DNA from: Allosphingosinicella deserti
GTDB lineage: Bacteria; Pseudomonadota; Alphaproteobacteria; Sphingomonadales; Sphingomonadaceae
Length of the DNA: 64,000 nucleotides
NCBI RefSeq assembly: GCF_003012735.1
Contig: NZ_PXYI01000012.1
Coordinates: forward strand, 62,001 to 126,000
Direction: 5' to 3'
Shown: in pieces, positions 35,406 to 44,902 of the stretch
How positions within the stretch are numbered: the stretch's first letter is position 1
How the letters are laid out: each line of letters begins with the position of its first letter
Program-made: the position numbers and the translations under genes
Notes under the pieces: generated by a model
Databases searched by the model: none
What the model was told of the DNA's origin: nothing
The model's input: only the letters and a program-made list of their open reading frames with translations

Positions 35406-36072
35406 CATCGTCTACAGGGTCGCCACCTGGCTGATCCCGCTGGTCGTCGCCATCGTCCTTCACGAAATCTCGCACGGCTGGGTCGCCAATGCGTTCGGCG
35501 ATCCGACCGCCCGGGATCTCGGCCGGCTCAGCCCCAATCCGATCCGCCACGTCGATCCGATCGGCACGATCGCCCTGCCGCTGGTGCTCGCCGTCGCCGG
35601 CGCGCCGGTGTTCGGATGGGCGAAACCGGTGCCGGTGGTGGCGGCGCGGATGCGCAGGCCCCGCCTGCACATGATGCTGGTCGCGCTTGCCGGGCCGGGG
35701 ATGAACTTCGCGCTTGCCCTGCTGGCGGCGATCGGCCTTGCGGTGGTGGCGCCGAGCGCCGAGGCCGGGGGCGCGGCGAGCGGGTTCATCGCAGCGAACC
35801 TCGCCAATTTCCTGCTGATCAACATCTTCCTGGCGGTGTTCAACTTGCTGCCGATCCCGCCCTTCGACGGCGGCCACGTCGTCGAGGGATTGCTGCCGCG
35901 CCGAGCGGCGGGGCACTTCCGCAGGATCGGCCGCTTCGGTTTTCCTTTGCTCGTCTTCCTGCTGGTGGTGCTGCCAATGCTGTCGCCGAACGCCGACATC
36001 GTCGCGCGCCTGGTGGTGCCGCCCGTCCGTGCGGTCGCCGGCTTCCTGCTCGGGCTCGTCGGGCTCGCCTAG
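35392..36072 (+). CDS. Site-2 protease family (M50) membrane protein
   Basis: A 226-residue intramembrane zinc metalloprotease-like protein. The zinc motif HEISH (residues 24-28) lies in the first transmembrane helix, and the third ligand motif NLLPIPPFDGGH (Asp about 158) in a later one, as in S2P family proteins without PDZ domains. About five hydrophobic segments are visible. The ATG at 35392 overlaps the acetyltransferase gene by 14 bases, so translation is coupled. Substrates unknown; relatives of this short type (SpoIVFB/YwhC-like) cut membrane-tethered regulators. Its end is 32 bp before tdk. Confidence 0.88.
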   Translation: MPPDNIVYRVATWLIPLVVAIVLHEISHGWVANAFGDPTARDLGRLSPNPIRHVDPIGTIALPLVLAVAGAPVFGWAKPVPVVAARMRRPRLHMMLVALAGPGMNFALALLAAIGLAVVAPSAEAGGAASGFIAANLANFLLINIFLAVFNLLPIPPFDGGHVVEGLLPRRAAGHFRRIGRFGFPLLVFLLVVLPMLSPNADIVARLVVPPVRAVAGFLLGLVGLA

Positions 36073-36104
36073 AGCGCCTGCCCCGAAGCCGCTAAAGAAC
36101 CGCA

Positions 36105-36734
36105 ATGGCCAAGCTCTATTTCTACTATGCGTCGATGAACGCCGGCAAATCCACCGTGCTGCTGCAGGCGGCGTTCAACTATCGCGAGCGGGGCATGGAG
36201 CCGATGCTCTACACCGCGGCGATCGACGATCGCGCCGGCGTCGGCACGATCGCCTCCCGGATCGGGCTCAGCGCAGAGGCGAACACGTTCGAGCCGGCGA
36301 CCGACATCCGCCGTGCGGTCGAGGCGGCGCTGAAGACGCGCCGGGTGGATTGCATCCTGGTCGACGAGGCCCAGTTCCTGACGCGCAGCCAGGTGTTCCA
36401 GATCGCCTCGATCTGCGACGAGCTCAACATCCCGGTGCTCGCTTATGGCCTGCGCACCGATTTCCAGGCCAATCTGTTCGAAGGCAGCGCCCATCTGCTC
36501 GCTCTGGCCGACACGCTCGTCGAGCTGAAGGCGATCTGCGAATGCGGGCGCAAGGCGACGATGAACCTGCGCGTCGACGCCGAGGGAATGCCGGTCGCCG
36601 CCGGCGAGCAGACCGAGATCGGCGGCAACGACCGCTATCTCGCCTTGTGCCGGCGCCATTTCATGGAGCGGATCAACGAGTCCGAGGCGCGACAGCTGCG
36701 GCTGACCCTCACCAGCCCCGCGGGGCTGGGCTGA
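36105..36734 (+). CDS. tdk: Thymidine kinase
   Basis: Phosphorylates thymidine in the salvage pathway; cytosolic tetramer of the type II (TK1-like) family. The 209-residue protein has the P-loop YASMNAGKST (residues 8-17), the DEAQFL catalytic motif (Glu near 87) and the lasso-domain GLRTDFQANLFEGS. The zinc-binding cysteines are ICECG and, near the end, CRRHF (a Cys with a His nearby in place of the usual fourth Cys). The start ATG at 36105 has no strong Shine-Dalgarno. The stop is 4 bp before truB, so they are co-transcribed. Confidence 0.95.
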   Translation: MAKLYFYYASMNAGKSTVLLQAAFNYRERGMEPMLYTAAIDDRAGVGTIASRIGLSAEANTFEPATDIRRAVEAALKTRRVDCILVDEAQFLTRSQVFQIASICDELNIPVLAYGLRTDFQANLFEGSAHLLALADTLVELKAICECGRKATMNLRVDAEGMPVAAGEQTEIGGNDRYLALCRRHFMERINESEARQLRLTLTSPAGLG

Positions 36735-36738
36735 GGCG

Positions 36739-37752
36739 ATGCACGGCTGGCTGATCATCGACAAGCCGGTGGGGCCCGGCTCCACCGACATCGTCTCCAA
36801 GGTCAAGCGCGCGCTGCGCGACGGCGGCTACGGCAAGATGAAGGTGGGGCATGGCGGCACGCTCGATCCCCTGGCGAGCGGCGTGCTGCCGATCGCGCTC
36901 GGCGAGGCGACCAAGCTTTCTGGGCGGATGCTGGACGCCGACAAGATCTATGAATTCACCATCCGCTTCGGGGACCAGACCGACACGCTCGACACCGAAG
37001 GCGTGGTGGTGGCGACGTCCGAGGTCCGTCCGGCCCTGGCCGAGGTCGAGGCGGTGCTGCCGCGGTTCGTCGGGTCGATCGAGCAGGTGCCGCCGATCTA
37101 TTCCGCGATCAAGGTCGACGGGAAGCGGGCCTACGATCTCGCGCGGGCGGGGGTCGAGGTCGAGATGAAGACGCGGGCGGTGACGGTGCACAGTTTAGAT
37201 ATCCTCCCCGAGCTTGTCTCGGGGAGGAGGACCGCGTCGCGTAGCGGCGGGGTGGAGGGGGCGGCACCGACATCGGAGCAGCCCCTCCACCATGCTACGC
37301 ATGGTCCCCCTCCCCGAGCAAAGCCCGGGGAGGAACTGGAGTCCGTGACGTTGCGGGCTCGTGTGTCCAAGGGCACCTATGTCCGCTCGCTCGCGCGCGA
37401 CATTGCTTATGCCCTGGAAAGCGTCGGCCATGTCACCATGTTGAGACGGATCAAGGCGGGTCCGTTCACCCTCAGCGACGCGATTTCGCTGGACAAATTG
37501 GGCGAAGCGGGTAAGGCCCGCGAGCTAGAACAGACACTCTTGCCGCTGACGGCGGGGCTGGACGACATCCCGGCTCTACCCGTCTCCCCCGATCAGGCAA
37601 GGCTGCTCCGCCAGGGGCGGGTTTTGATCGGGATTGCCGCACAACGAGGCCTCCATCTTGCGACCGACCAGTCTGTTCCGGTTGCGCTCGTGGAAGCCGA
37701 CGGAGACGAACTCCGTGCCGAGATTCGGGTGGTGCGCGGCTTCAACCTCTAA
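36739..37752 (+). CDS. truB: tRNA pseudouridine(55) synthase with in-frame repeat insertion
   Basis: Makes pseudouridine at position 55 in the T-loop of tRNAs. The 337-residue protein has the catalytic Asp43 in GHGGTLDPLASGVLPIALG, the substrate-binding YEFTIRFGDQTDTLD and VPPIYSAIKVDGKRAYDLAR, and the conserved SKGTYVRSLARDIA. Between the strand VTVHSLD (to residue 154) and TLRARVSKGTY lies an extra segment of about 45 residues (155-200). Family members go straight from one strand to the next there. That extra stretch is encoded by a GC-rich palindromic repeat (37201-37336) whose relative lies between genes at 1145-1205. All core motifs are intact, so the enzyme is probably active. The repeat lengthens an existing surface loop. 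Confidence 0.95.
   Translation: MHGWLIIDKPVGPGSTDIVSKVKRALRDGGYGKMKVGHGGTLDPLASGVLPIALGEATKLSGRMLDADKIYEFTIRFGDQTDTLDTEGVVVATSEVRPALAEVEAVLPRFVGSIEQVPPIYSAIKVDGKRAYDLARAGVEVEMKTRAVTVHSLDILPELVSGRRTASRSGGVEGAAPTSEQPLHHATHGPPPRAKPGEELESVTLRARVSKGTYVRSLARDIAYALESVGHVTMLRRIKAGPFTLSDAISLDKLGEAGKARELEQTLLPLTAGLDDIPALPVSPDQARLLRQGRVLIGIAAQRGLHLATDQSVPVALVEADGDELRAEIRVVRGFNL
37201..37336. repeat. Palindromic repeat inserted in frame in truB
   Basis: Made of paired arms: CCTCCCCGAGC...TCTCGGGGAGG at its left end, GGGGTGGAGGGG opposite CCCCTCCACC in the middle, and CTCCCCGAGCAAAGCCCGGGGAG at its right end (given in pieces). The modules CCCCTCCACCATGCTACGCA and TGGTCCCCCTCCCCGAGCAA closely match 1145-1205. 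It contributes about 45 codons without a stop. This is the behaviour known for Rickettsia palindromic elements, though the sequence is unrelated. Confidence 0.8.
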
Positions 37753-37768
37753 TGTGAAAGGATAGACG

Positions 37769-38038
37769 ATGTCGGTTACCGCCGAGCGCAAGCAGGAAAT
37801 CATCAGCGACAATGCCCGTGGCAGCACGGACACCGGGTCTCCCGAAGTCCAGGTCGCGATCCTGACCGAACGCATTTCCAATCTGACCGAGCATTTCAAG
37901 ACCCACGCCAAGGACAATCACTCCCGCCGCGGTCTGCTCATGATGGTCAACAAGCGCCGCTCTCTCCTGGATTATCTCCGCAAGGAAGACGAAGCGCGCT
38001 ACCTCGCACTCATCGCGAAGCTCGGCCTTCGCAAGTAA
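37769..38038 (+). CDS. rpsO: 30S ribosomal protein S15
   Basis: An 89-residue primary rRNA-binding protein of the 30S platform that binds 16S helix 22. The sequence has the family blocks [40 protein letters not shown] and KRRSLLDYL, in the exact usual length. ATG at 37769 with AAAGGA seven bases upstream. It is followed by a strong hairpin and by pnp, the classical rpsO-pnp pairing. Confidence 0.98.
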   Translation: MSVTAERKQEIISDNARGSTDTGSPEVQVAILTERISNLTEHFKTHAKDNHSRRGLLMMVNKRRSLLDYLRKEDEARYLALIAKLGLRK

Positions 38039-38041
38039 CAC

Positions 38042-38067
38042 AAAGCGGCCCCATTCGGGGCCGCTTT
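38042..38067 (+). terminator. Perfect hairpin between rpsO and pnp
   Basis: AAAGCGGCCCC and GGGGCCGCTTT pair over 11 bp around ATTC, starting 3 bp after the rpsO stop. It is a typical rho-independent structure, though the T-run is short, so partial readthrough to pnp is likely. Confidence 0.85.
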
Positions 38068-38073
38068 GCACAT

Positions 38074-38211
38074 CTGGCGCCTGCAATTCGGCAGCGCCAG
38101 ATCGGACCAACAAGGTCCACCAAGCCGGGCGACAGGCCCGGAAGGCACCGGCGGGAAAGCCGGGCCGCACAGGCCCCGGCCGCATAGGGCGGCCGGACGG
38201 AAGGAAATCAC
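38074..38211 (+). promoter_or_regulatory. Structured pnp leader
   Basis: The 138 bases before pnp contain successive hairpins: CTGGCGC...GCGCCAG (38074-38100), GGACC-AACAA-GGTCC and GCCGGGC...GCCCGG. In E. coli the pnp leader forms a long stem cut by RNase III and bound by PNPase for autoregulation; a like role is inferred here. The Shine-Dalgarno GAAGGAA lies just before the ATG. Confidence 0.5.
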
Positions 38212-40581
<2,370 letters not shown>

Positions 40582-40604
40582 GTCGGAGCGTCAGCACCAA
40601 CAGG

Positions 40605-40641
40605 AAGGGCTGCCGGAGCGATCCGGCAGCCCTTTCTTTTT
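40605..40641 (+). terminator. Rho-independent terminator of pnp
   Basis: A perfect 13-bp stem AAGGGCTGCCGGA/TCCGGCAGCCCTT with a GCGA loop, followed by TCTTTTTG. It starts 23 bp after the pnp stop and is the best terminator in the window. Confidence 0.93.
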
Positions 40642-40690
40642 GTGCTGTGTGCGGGTGAGCTGGGCACGCGGAAGGCAATCGCTCCAAACG

Positions 40691-40776
40691 CCGTTCGGGC
40701 TGAGCCTGTCGAAGCCCTCTCCTTCTTACGCAACGAGCAAGGAAAGGGAGGGCTTCGACAAGCTCAGCCCGAACGG
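40691..40776. repeat. Long inverted repeat, REP-like
   Basis: Left arm CCGTTCGGGCTGAGCCTGTC + GAAGCCCTCTCCTT; right arm AAGGAAAGGGAGGGC + TTCGACAAGCTCAGCCCGAA + CGG. The arms are almost fully complementary over about 34 bases with a 15-base spacer. A single arm-like copy occurs at about 1037-1060. Such elements are frequent between sphingomonad genes; here it follows the pnp terminator. Confidence 0.85.
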
Positions 40777-40800
40777 GGTGGGGCGGTGTCGGGCTCCGCC

Positions 40801-41055
40801 TTATTGTCCCGTGTTGCCGGCCGCATTGTCCGCGGGCGCGGCGCTGTTGTCGGCTTGTGCGAGCAGGGCATTGGCTTCGTTGTCGAGCGGGGCGATCGCC
40901 GCATCGACGCCGTTCGAGGCTTCGTTCTCGAGCAGGTCGGCCTTGGTCTCCAGCGAGCGCGAGAGATTGTCGGCCTTGGTCTGAAGATTCTCGGGCTCGT
41001 CCGAGCAGCCCGCCAGCGCGAGGAGGGCGAGGACGGGGAGAAGGCGTCGGGTCAT
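40801..41055 (-). CDS. Small lipoprotein of unknown function
   Basis: An 84-residue protein starting at ATG 41055 (CGGAG seven bases upstream). The signal peptide LLPVLALLALAGC carries a classical lipobox (LAGC, lipid on about Cys17). The mature part is helical and acidic, with an internal heptad-like repeat (ENLQTKADNLSRSLETKADL) and an Ala/Asn-rich end. It resembles small envelope coiled-coil lipoproteins in style but I do not recognise the family. The next residue after the cysteine is Ser and then Asp, so outer-membrane sorting cannot be judged. Confidence 0.75.
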   Translation of the reverse strand: MTRRLLPVLALLALAGCSDEPENLQTKADNLSRSLETKADLLENEASNGVDAAIAPLDNEANALLAQADNSAAPADNAAGNTGQ

Positions 41056-41113
41056 GATAAGCTCCGGAGCAGGATCGGACGCCGATATCAGCATCCGCAG
41101 GCGCCGAGCGCAA

Positions 41114-41581
41114 TCAGGCGTCGCGCGGGGCCACGGCGAGGATCTCGATCGCATCGGCCTTGCCGCCGAAATCGGCCACGTCGCCGACTCCGGCGCCGAT
41201 CAGCGCGCGCGCGAGCGGCGCGGAAAAGGAGATCAGGCCTGCATGCGGATCGGCCTCGTCGTCGCCGACGATATCGACGCTCTTGCGCTGGCCGTTCAAG
41301 GTGAACGTGACGCGGGAGCCGAATGCGGCCTGGTCGGCCGGCGGCGGCGGCGCGAGCTGGGCGGTGGCGAGGCGGGTGCGCCAATAGCGCAGCTCGCGCT
41401 GGGCAATGGCGAGCGTATCATCGTCCAGCGGCTGCTGAACCGCGGCTTCGCGCTCGGCGACATGGGCTTCGATCTGGGCAAGTCCGCGGGCGGTGACGAG
41501 ATTGGGGCCGGGCGGGAGCGGCAGCTCGAACCGGGGCTCCTTATGCTCTTCGTCGCTTTCCCGGCGAAAGGCTACGCTCAC
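41114..41581 (-). CDS. GreA/GreB/Rnk-family transcription factor, shortened coiled coil
   Basis: A 155-residue protein. The C-terminal domain (about 82-152) is the FKBP-like GreA/GreB fold: AAFGSRVTFTLNGQRKSVDI, VGDDEADPHAGLISFSAPLA and RALIGAGVGDVADFGG. The N-terminal antiparallel coiled coil (about 33-75) is shorter than in GreA. It lacks the SENAEY tip block and has LDDD (53-55 acidic) in its place. That lies between GreA (cleavage factor inserting acidic residues into RNA polymerase) and Rnk (short coil, no cleavage). Start: GTG at 41581 with AGGGGAG eight bases upstream. It probably binds the polymerase secondary channel; whether it can stimulate cleavage is open. Confidence 0.85.
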   Translation of the reverse strand: MSVAFRRESDEEHKEPRFELPLPPGPNLVTARGLAQIEAHVAEREAAVQQPLDDDTLAIAQRELRYWRTRLATAQLAPPPPADQAAFGSRVTFTLNGQRKSVDIVGDDEADPHAGLISFSAPLARALIGAGVGDVADFGGKADAIEILAVAPRDA

Positions 41582-41689
41582 GGTCGATCTCCCCTGGTTG
41601 GATCGGCATCGGCTGGATCGGCAACCCGCTCGCGCGACGCGGAAGGAAGGCCGTTGCGCCATGGCGCGGGCCGGAGCGCTGGTGGTGAA

Positions 41690-42070
41690 GTGGGGAGCTT
41701 CTGTTGCCCGGTGCTCCCCGTACCGCTGGTTTCCACTTCTGTTGCCCGGCGTGGTCCCTGCCGCGCTAAGCTTTGTAACCTATTCCCGTGAGGGAATTAG
41801 TTACGCTGCGATCGCGAGTGCTTCGTTATCGTTGGCACTTGTGGTTTTGAGCCTTTAACGGGTTACTCAGCCCGAGCGAAAACAGCGTATTTCAACACAC
41901 GTCGATCCTAGTTCGGCCCCTTCATCGAGGCTGAGCCTTCGTCGACACGCATGAAGCGTGCCGCCGAGCGGCTCAGCTCCGGTGGTGGAGCCGCCGGGTA
42001 CCGCCCCCGGGTCCGCTGCGCCTATTGGACGCTGCACTTTATCGCCATAGCCGGCCGAAGCCGGCAGGGA
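41690..42070 (-). ncRNA. ssrA: tmRNA, circularly permuted two-piece type
   Basis: Rescues stalled ribosomes. Read leftward, the acceptor piece comes first (about 42070 to 41983), ending in CGGCTCCACCA with the T-arm CCGGG-GGCGGTA-CCCGG before it. A spacer of about 60 bases follows, then the coding piece starts at 41920 with GGGGCCGAACTAGGATCGAC, the usual tmRNA 5' end. GGGGCCG pairs with CGGCTCC to form the acceptor stem. The tag frame at 41836-41801 encodes ANDNEALAIAA and a TAA. Downstream come stem-loops, the last one at 41719-41692 (GGGGAGC/GCTCCCC). This permuted order is a known feature of alphaproteobacteria. The outer ends are estimates. It lies between a Gre-like gene and lemA. Confidence 0.92.
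41801..41836 (-). other. tmRNA tag reading frame
   Basis: Twelve codons encoding ANDNEALAIAA then TAA. The AAN-D...ALAA-like start and AA end are those of proteolysis tags recognised by ClpXP-type proteases. It lies in the second (coding) piece of the permuted ssrA. Confidence 0.93.
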
Positions 42071-42072
42071 CT

Positions 42073-42100
42073 CATATAGACGGTTTCGCAGGGATTTAAA
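42073..42100 (-). promoter_or_regulatory. Probable ssrA promoter
   Basis: On the minus strand TTTAAA (42100-42095) and TATATG (42078-42073) are 16 bp apart and would start transcription near 42066, right at the expected 5' end of the acceptor piece. Confidence 0.5.
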
Positions 42101-42168
42101 GGGCCACGCCCGTTGCGGAGGCGGTTCGAAGCCCCTACGTGCCCGTTCAACATAAGGGGATTGCCGAG

Positions 42169-42762
42169 ATGAAGAAGTCTCTGATGAGCGCCTTCCTGCT
42201 GCCGGTCGCCGGGGTGTCGCTGGCCAGCTGCGGCGTCAATTCCGTACCGACGGCCGAGGAAGAGGCGAAGGCGCGCTGGGCCGACGTCCAGACCGAATTA
42301 CAGCGTCGATCGGACCTCGTCCCCAATCTGGTCGCAACCGTCAAGGCGGCCGCGGCTCAGGAGCGCGACGTGCTGCGCGAGGTCACCGAAGCCCGCGCTA
42401 GCGCCAATCAGATCCAGGTCACCGGCGACCAGCTGACCGATCCGCAGGCGATGGCCCGCCTCTCCGAGGCACAATCGCGGCTCACCATCTCGCTGCAGCG
42501 GCTTCAGGAGGCCTATCCGGAGCTCAAGACCAACCAGAATTTCCTCGGTCTGCAGGACCAGCTCGAAGGTACGGAGAACCGGATCGGACGCCGGCGCGAG
42601 CAGTATAATCAGGCGGTCCAAGCCTACAACACGCGCATCCGCACCTTCCCCGACGTGATCGGCGCCAAGGTCTTCTACGGGGCGAAGCCGATGGCGCCGT
42701 TCGAGGCGGCTGCCGCGGCACAGGATGCGCCGAAGGTCGATTTCGGCGGCAACGCGAGCTGA
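42169..42762 (+). CDS. LemA family lipoprotein
   Basis: A 197-residue LemA protein. The N-terminus is a lipoprotein signal (LLPVAGVSLASC, lipid on the Cys of LASC). The rest is the helical LemA fold: WADVQTELQRRSDLVPNLVA, the conserved VKAAAAQERDVLREVTEARA, and YNQAVQAYNTRIRTFPDVI. Bacterial LemA proteins sit in operons with TPM-domain proteins, as here, and their role is linked loosely to envelope maintenance. Start: ATG at 42169 with AAGGGG ten bases upstream; a GTG 30 bases earlier would bury the signal. It begins the lemA-TPM-TPM-nudix operon. Confidence 0.92.
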   Translation: MKKSLMSAFLLPVAGVSLASCGVNSVPTAEEEAKARWADVQTELQRRSDLVPNLVATVKAAAAQERDVLREVTEARASANQIQVTGDQLTDPQAMARLSEAQSRLTISLQRLQEAYPELKTNQNFLGLQDQLEGTENRIGRRREQYNQAVQAYNTRIRTFPDVIGAKVFYGAKPMAPFEAAAAAQDAPKVDFGGNAS

Positions 42763-42835
42763 TCCGGAGGGTGGCGCAACCACGGCGACCCGCCCGGACC
42801 GACCGACCGAGCCGCTTCCGGCGGGGCAGGCAGCA

Positions 42836-43666
42836 ATGATCGTCCGCCTTCTGATAGTCGCGATCTCCCTGCTCATGGTGTCGCCAGGCTATGCGCAGAC
42901 CGTACCGGCCCTCACGGGCCGCGTCGTCGATCAGGCGGGCTTGCTCGATCCCGCGCAAGAACAAGCGCTCACTGGGAAGCTCGAAGCGCTGGAGCGGACG
43001 ACGTCGCGGCAATTGGTGGTCGTCACCGTTCCGGACCTGCAGGGCTATTCGATCGAGGATGTCGGATTCAAGCTCGGGGAGACCTGGAAGCTAGGCGACA
43101 AGGAGGCGGACAATGGCGCGATCCTGCTGATCGCGCCTGCCGAGAAGAAGATGAGGATCGAGGTCGGCGATGGACTTGAGCCGATCCTGACCGATGCTTT
43201 CTCGGGGCGAGTCATTCGCGACATTATCCGCCCGCGTTTCCAGCAGGGCGATTTCCCGGGCGGGATCGACGCCGGCGCCGATGCGCTGATCGCACAGCTG
43301 CAGGCGCCTCCGGAGGCGGCAGAACGCGCGGCGATGGAGGCGCAGCAGCAACAACAACAGCAGCAGCAATCGGGGGCGCGCTCCGGCGGCGGTGGGGGCG
43401 GATCGATCCTCACCCTCATCTTCTGGGGTTTCATCCTGCTGTTCGTGATCCTGCCGATGCTGAGCGGCGGGCGGCGTGGACGCCGGCACCGCCGACGGGG
43501 CGGCGGCGGCGTGTGGATCTGGGGCCCCGGCCTTGGCGGTGGCGGCTGGGGCGGCGGCGGCGGTTCGTCCTGGGGCGGCGGCGGTGGCGGCTGGGGCGGC
43601 GGCGGAGGCGGCTTCTCCGGCGGCGGTGGCTCGTTCGGCGGCGGCGGGGCTTCGGGGGGATGGTGA
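42836..43666 (+). CDS. TPM domain protein with poly-Gln and Gly-rich tail
   Basis: A 276-residue envelope protein: a signal peptide (LLIVAISLLMVSPGYAQ), then a TPM (DUF477) domain at about 28-155 with GRVVDQAGLLDPAQEQALTG, TSRQLVVVTVPDLQGYSIED and GAILLIAPAEKKMRIEVGDG. Next is a poly-Gln run of about nine residues (DNA 43340-43369), a membrane helix (ILTLIFWGFILLFVILPML, about 200-218) and a tail of about 50 residues made mostly of Gly with a few Trp and Ser. TPM proteins of this layout (YgcG-type) act beside LemA; some TPM domains are phosphatases. The stop overlaps the next ATG by one base. Confidence 0.9.
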   Translation: MIVRLLIVAISLLMVSPGYAQTVPALTGRVVDQAGLLDPAQEQALTGKLEALERTTSRQLVVVTVPDLQGYSIEDVGFKLGETWKLGDKEADNGAILLIAPAEKKMRIEVGDGLEPILTDAFSGRVIRDIIRPRFQQGDFPGGIDAGADALIAQLQAPPEAAERAAMEAQQQQQQQQQSGARSGGGGGGSILTLIFWGFILLFVILPMLSGGRRGRRHRRRGGGGVWIWGPGLGGGGWGGGGGSSWGGGGGGWGGGGGGFSGGGGSFGGGGASGGW

Positions 43667-44340
43667 TGCTGCGATTGAGCGAGACCGAGCATGCGGCCGT
43701 GAGCGCTGCGGTGGCGACGGCCGAGCGGGCGAGCGAGGGCGAGATCGTCACGATCGTCGCGCCCCGATCCGATGCCTATCACGACGTCGGCCTCCATTAT
43801 GCGGTACTGGCGATGCTGCTGGTGCCGGCCTTGCTCGCCTTTCTCCCGCAATCGTTGATCGACCGCGGCCTCGCGCTGGTGCTCGGCTGGAATGCGGAGC
43901 TTGCCCGGCCGATGCTGATGATGTTGCTGTTCGCCCTGCTCGCCTTCGTCTTCCTGGTGGTTCGCTTCGCGCTCGCCTGGATGCCGCTGCGCATGGCACT
44001 GACTCCCGCCAGCACCAAGAACCGGCGCGTGCGCCGACGCGCGCTCGAGCTGTTCCGCGTGGCGGCCGAGCAGCGCACCACCGGCCGCACCGGCGTTCTT
44101 CTCTATCTTTCCCTGCTCGAGCACCGGGCCGAGCTGATCGCAGACCAGGCGATTCACAGCCGGGTCGAGCCGGAAGTGTGGGGCGACGCCATGACGGCCC
44201 TGATCGACAAGGTTAGAGCAGGCGAGCCGGGCGCGGGCATGGTCGCAGCGGTCGAGCAGATCGGCATCGTGCTCGCCGCGCATCTTCCGCCCTCCCACGA
44301 CAATCCCAACGAACTACCGGATAGGCTGATCGAATTGTGA
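43666..44340 (+). CDS. TPM-domain membrane protein, second copy
   Basis: A 224-residue partner of the previous protein. Short N-terminal segment (LRLSETEHAAVSAAVATAER, SEGEIVTIVAPRSDAYHDVG), two transmembrane helices (about 44-62 and 80-104), then the second half of a TPM domain with the conserved RALELFRVAAEQRTTGRTGV, LLYLSLLEHRAELIADQAIH and LAAHLPPSHDNPNELPDRLI. Such membrane-interrupted TPM proteins follow lemA-TPM pairs in many proteobacteria. Start: I use ATG at 43666 (TGATG, GGGGGGA five bases upstream); GTG 43663 and ATG 43660 are in frame. The stop overlaps the nudix GTG. Confidence 0.85.
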   Translation: MLRLSETEHAAVSAAVATAERASEGEIVTIVAPRSDAYHDVGLHYAVLAMLLVPALLAFLPQSLIDRGLALVLGWNAELARPMLMMLLFALLAFVFLVVRFALAWMPLRMALTPASTKNRRVRRRALELFRVAAEQRTTGRTGVLLYLSLLEHRAELIADQAIHSRVEPEVWGDAMTALIDKVRAGEPGAGMVAAVEQIGIVLAAHLPPSHDNPNELPDRLIEL

Positions 44341-44873
44341 GCGACAGAACCAAAGGTGAAGGCGAGATCGTCTGGCAGGGACGATTCATTGCGGCGAAAA
44401 AGCAGGGCAAGTGGGAATATGTCTCCCGTACCCGCGACGTCACCGCGGCGGTGATCCTCGCCATCCATGAAGGCCAGGTGATCCTGGTCGAGCAGCATCG
44501 GGTGCCGGTCGGCGGCCCCTGCATCGAGCTTCCGGCCGGCCTGGTCGGCGACGATCAGGAAGGCGAGGCGATCGAGGCCGCCGCCGCGCGCGAGCTAGAG
44601 GAAGAGACGGGGTACCGGCCCGAGCGGGTCGTTTCGCTCGGCAAGTTCTACGCCTCCCCGGGCATGTCGGCCGAGTATTTCACTCTCGTCCGTGCGGAAG
44701 GACTGACCAAGGTGGGCGAAGGCGGGGGCGTCGAGGGCGAGGACATCATCGTCCACCATGTGCCGCTCAGCGAGATCCCGGCATTCCTCGAGTCGAAGCG
44801 CGCCGAGGGCTATGAGGTCGACGTCAAATTGCTGCTGCTGCTCGGGCCGAGCCTGGTGCCGTCACTCGGCTGA
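44337..44873 (+). CDS. Nudix hydrolase, ADP-ribose pyrophosphatase-like
   Basis: A 178-residue nudix protein. The Nudix box reads GDDQEGEAIEAAAARELEEE, then TGY, which fits G-x5-E-x7-REUxEExGU with a slightly shifted start. A proline-rich piece after the box, SLGKFYASPGMSAEYFTLVR, contains the SPG(M)S element of ADP-ribose/ADP-sugar pyrophosphatases. N-terminal WEYVSRTRDVTAAVILAIHE forms the first strand. It starts at GTG 44337, overlapping the TPM stop. It is unclear why it follows the lemA genes; it may simply share their promoter. Confidence 0.9.
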   Translation: MSDRTKGEGEIVWQGRFIAAKKQGKWEYVSRTRDVTAAVILAIHEGQVILVEQHRVPVGGPCIELPAGLVGDDQEGEAIEAAAARELEEETGYRPERVVSLGKFYASPGMSAEYFTLVRAEGLTKVGEGGGVEGEDIIVHHVPLSEIPAFLESKRAEGYEVDVKLLLLLGPSLVPSLG

Positions 44874-44902
44874 GGCGCCGAAGCCGTTCAGGAGCCCAGC
44901 GT

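Noticed and set aside
43340-43660. Short direct repeats that could look like a CRISPR or VNTR
   Set aside because: They are in-frame poly-Gln and Gly-rich codons inside the TPM gene, with no spacers.
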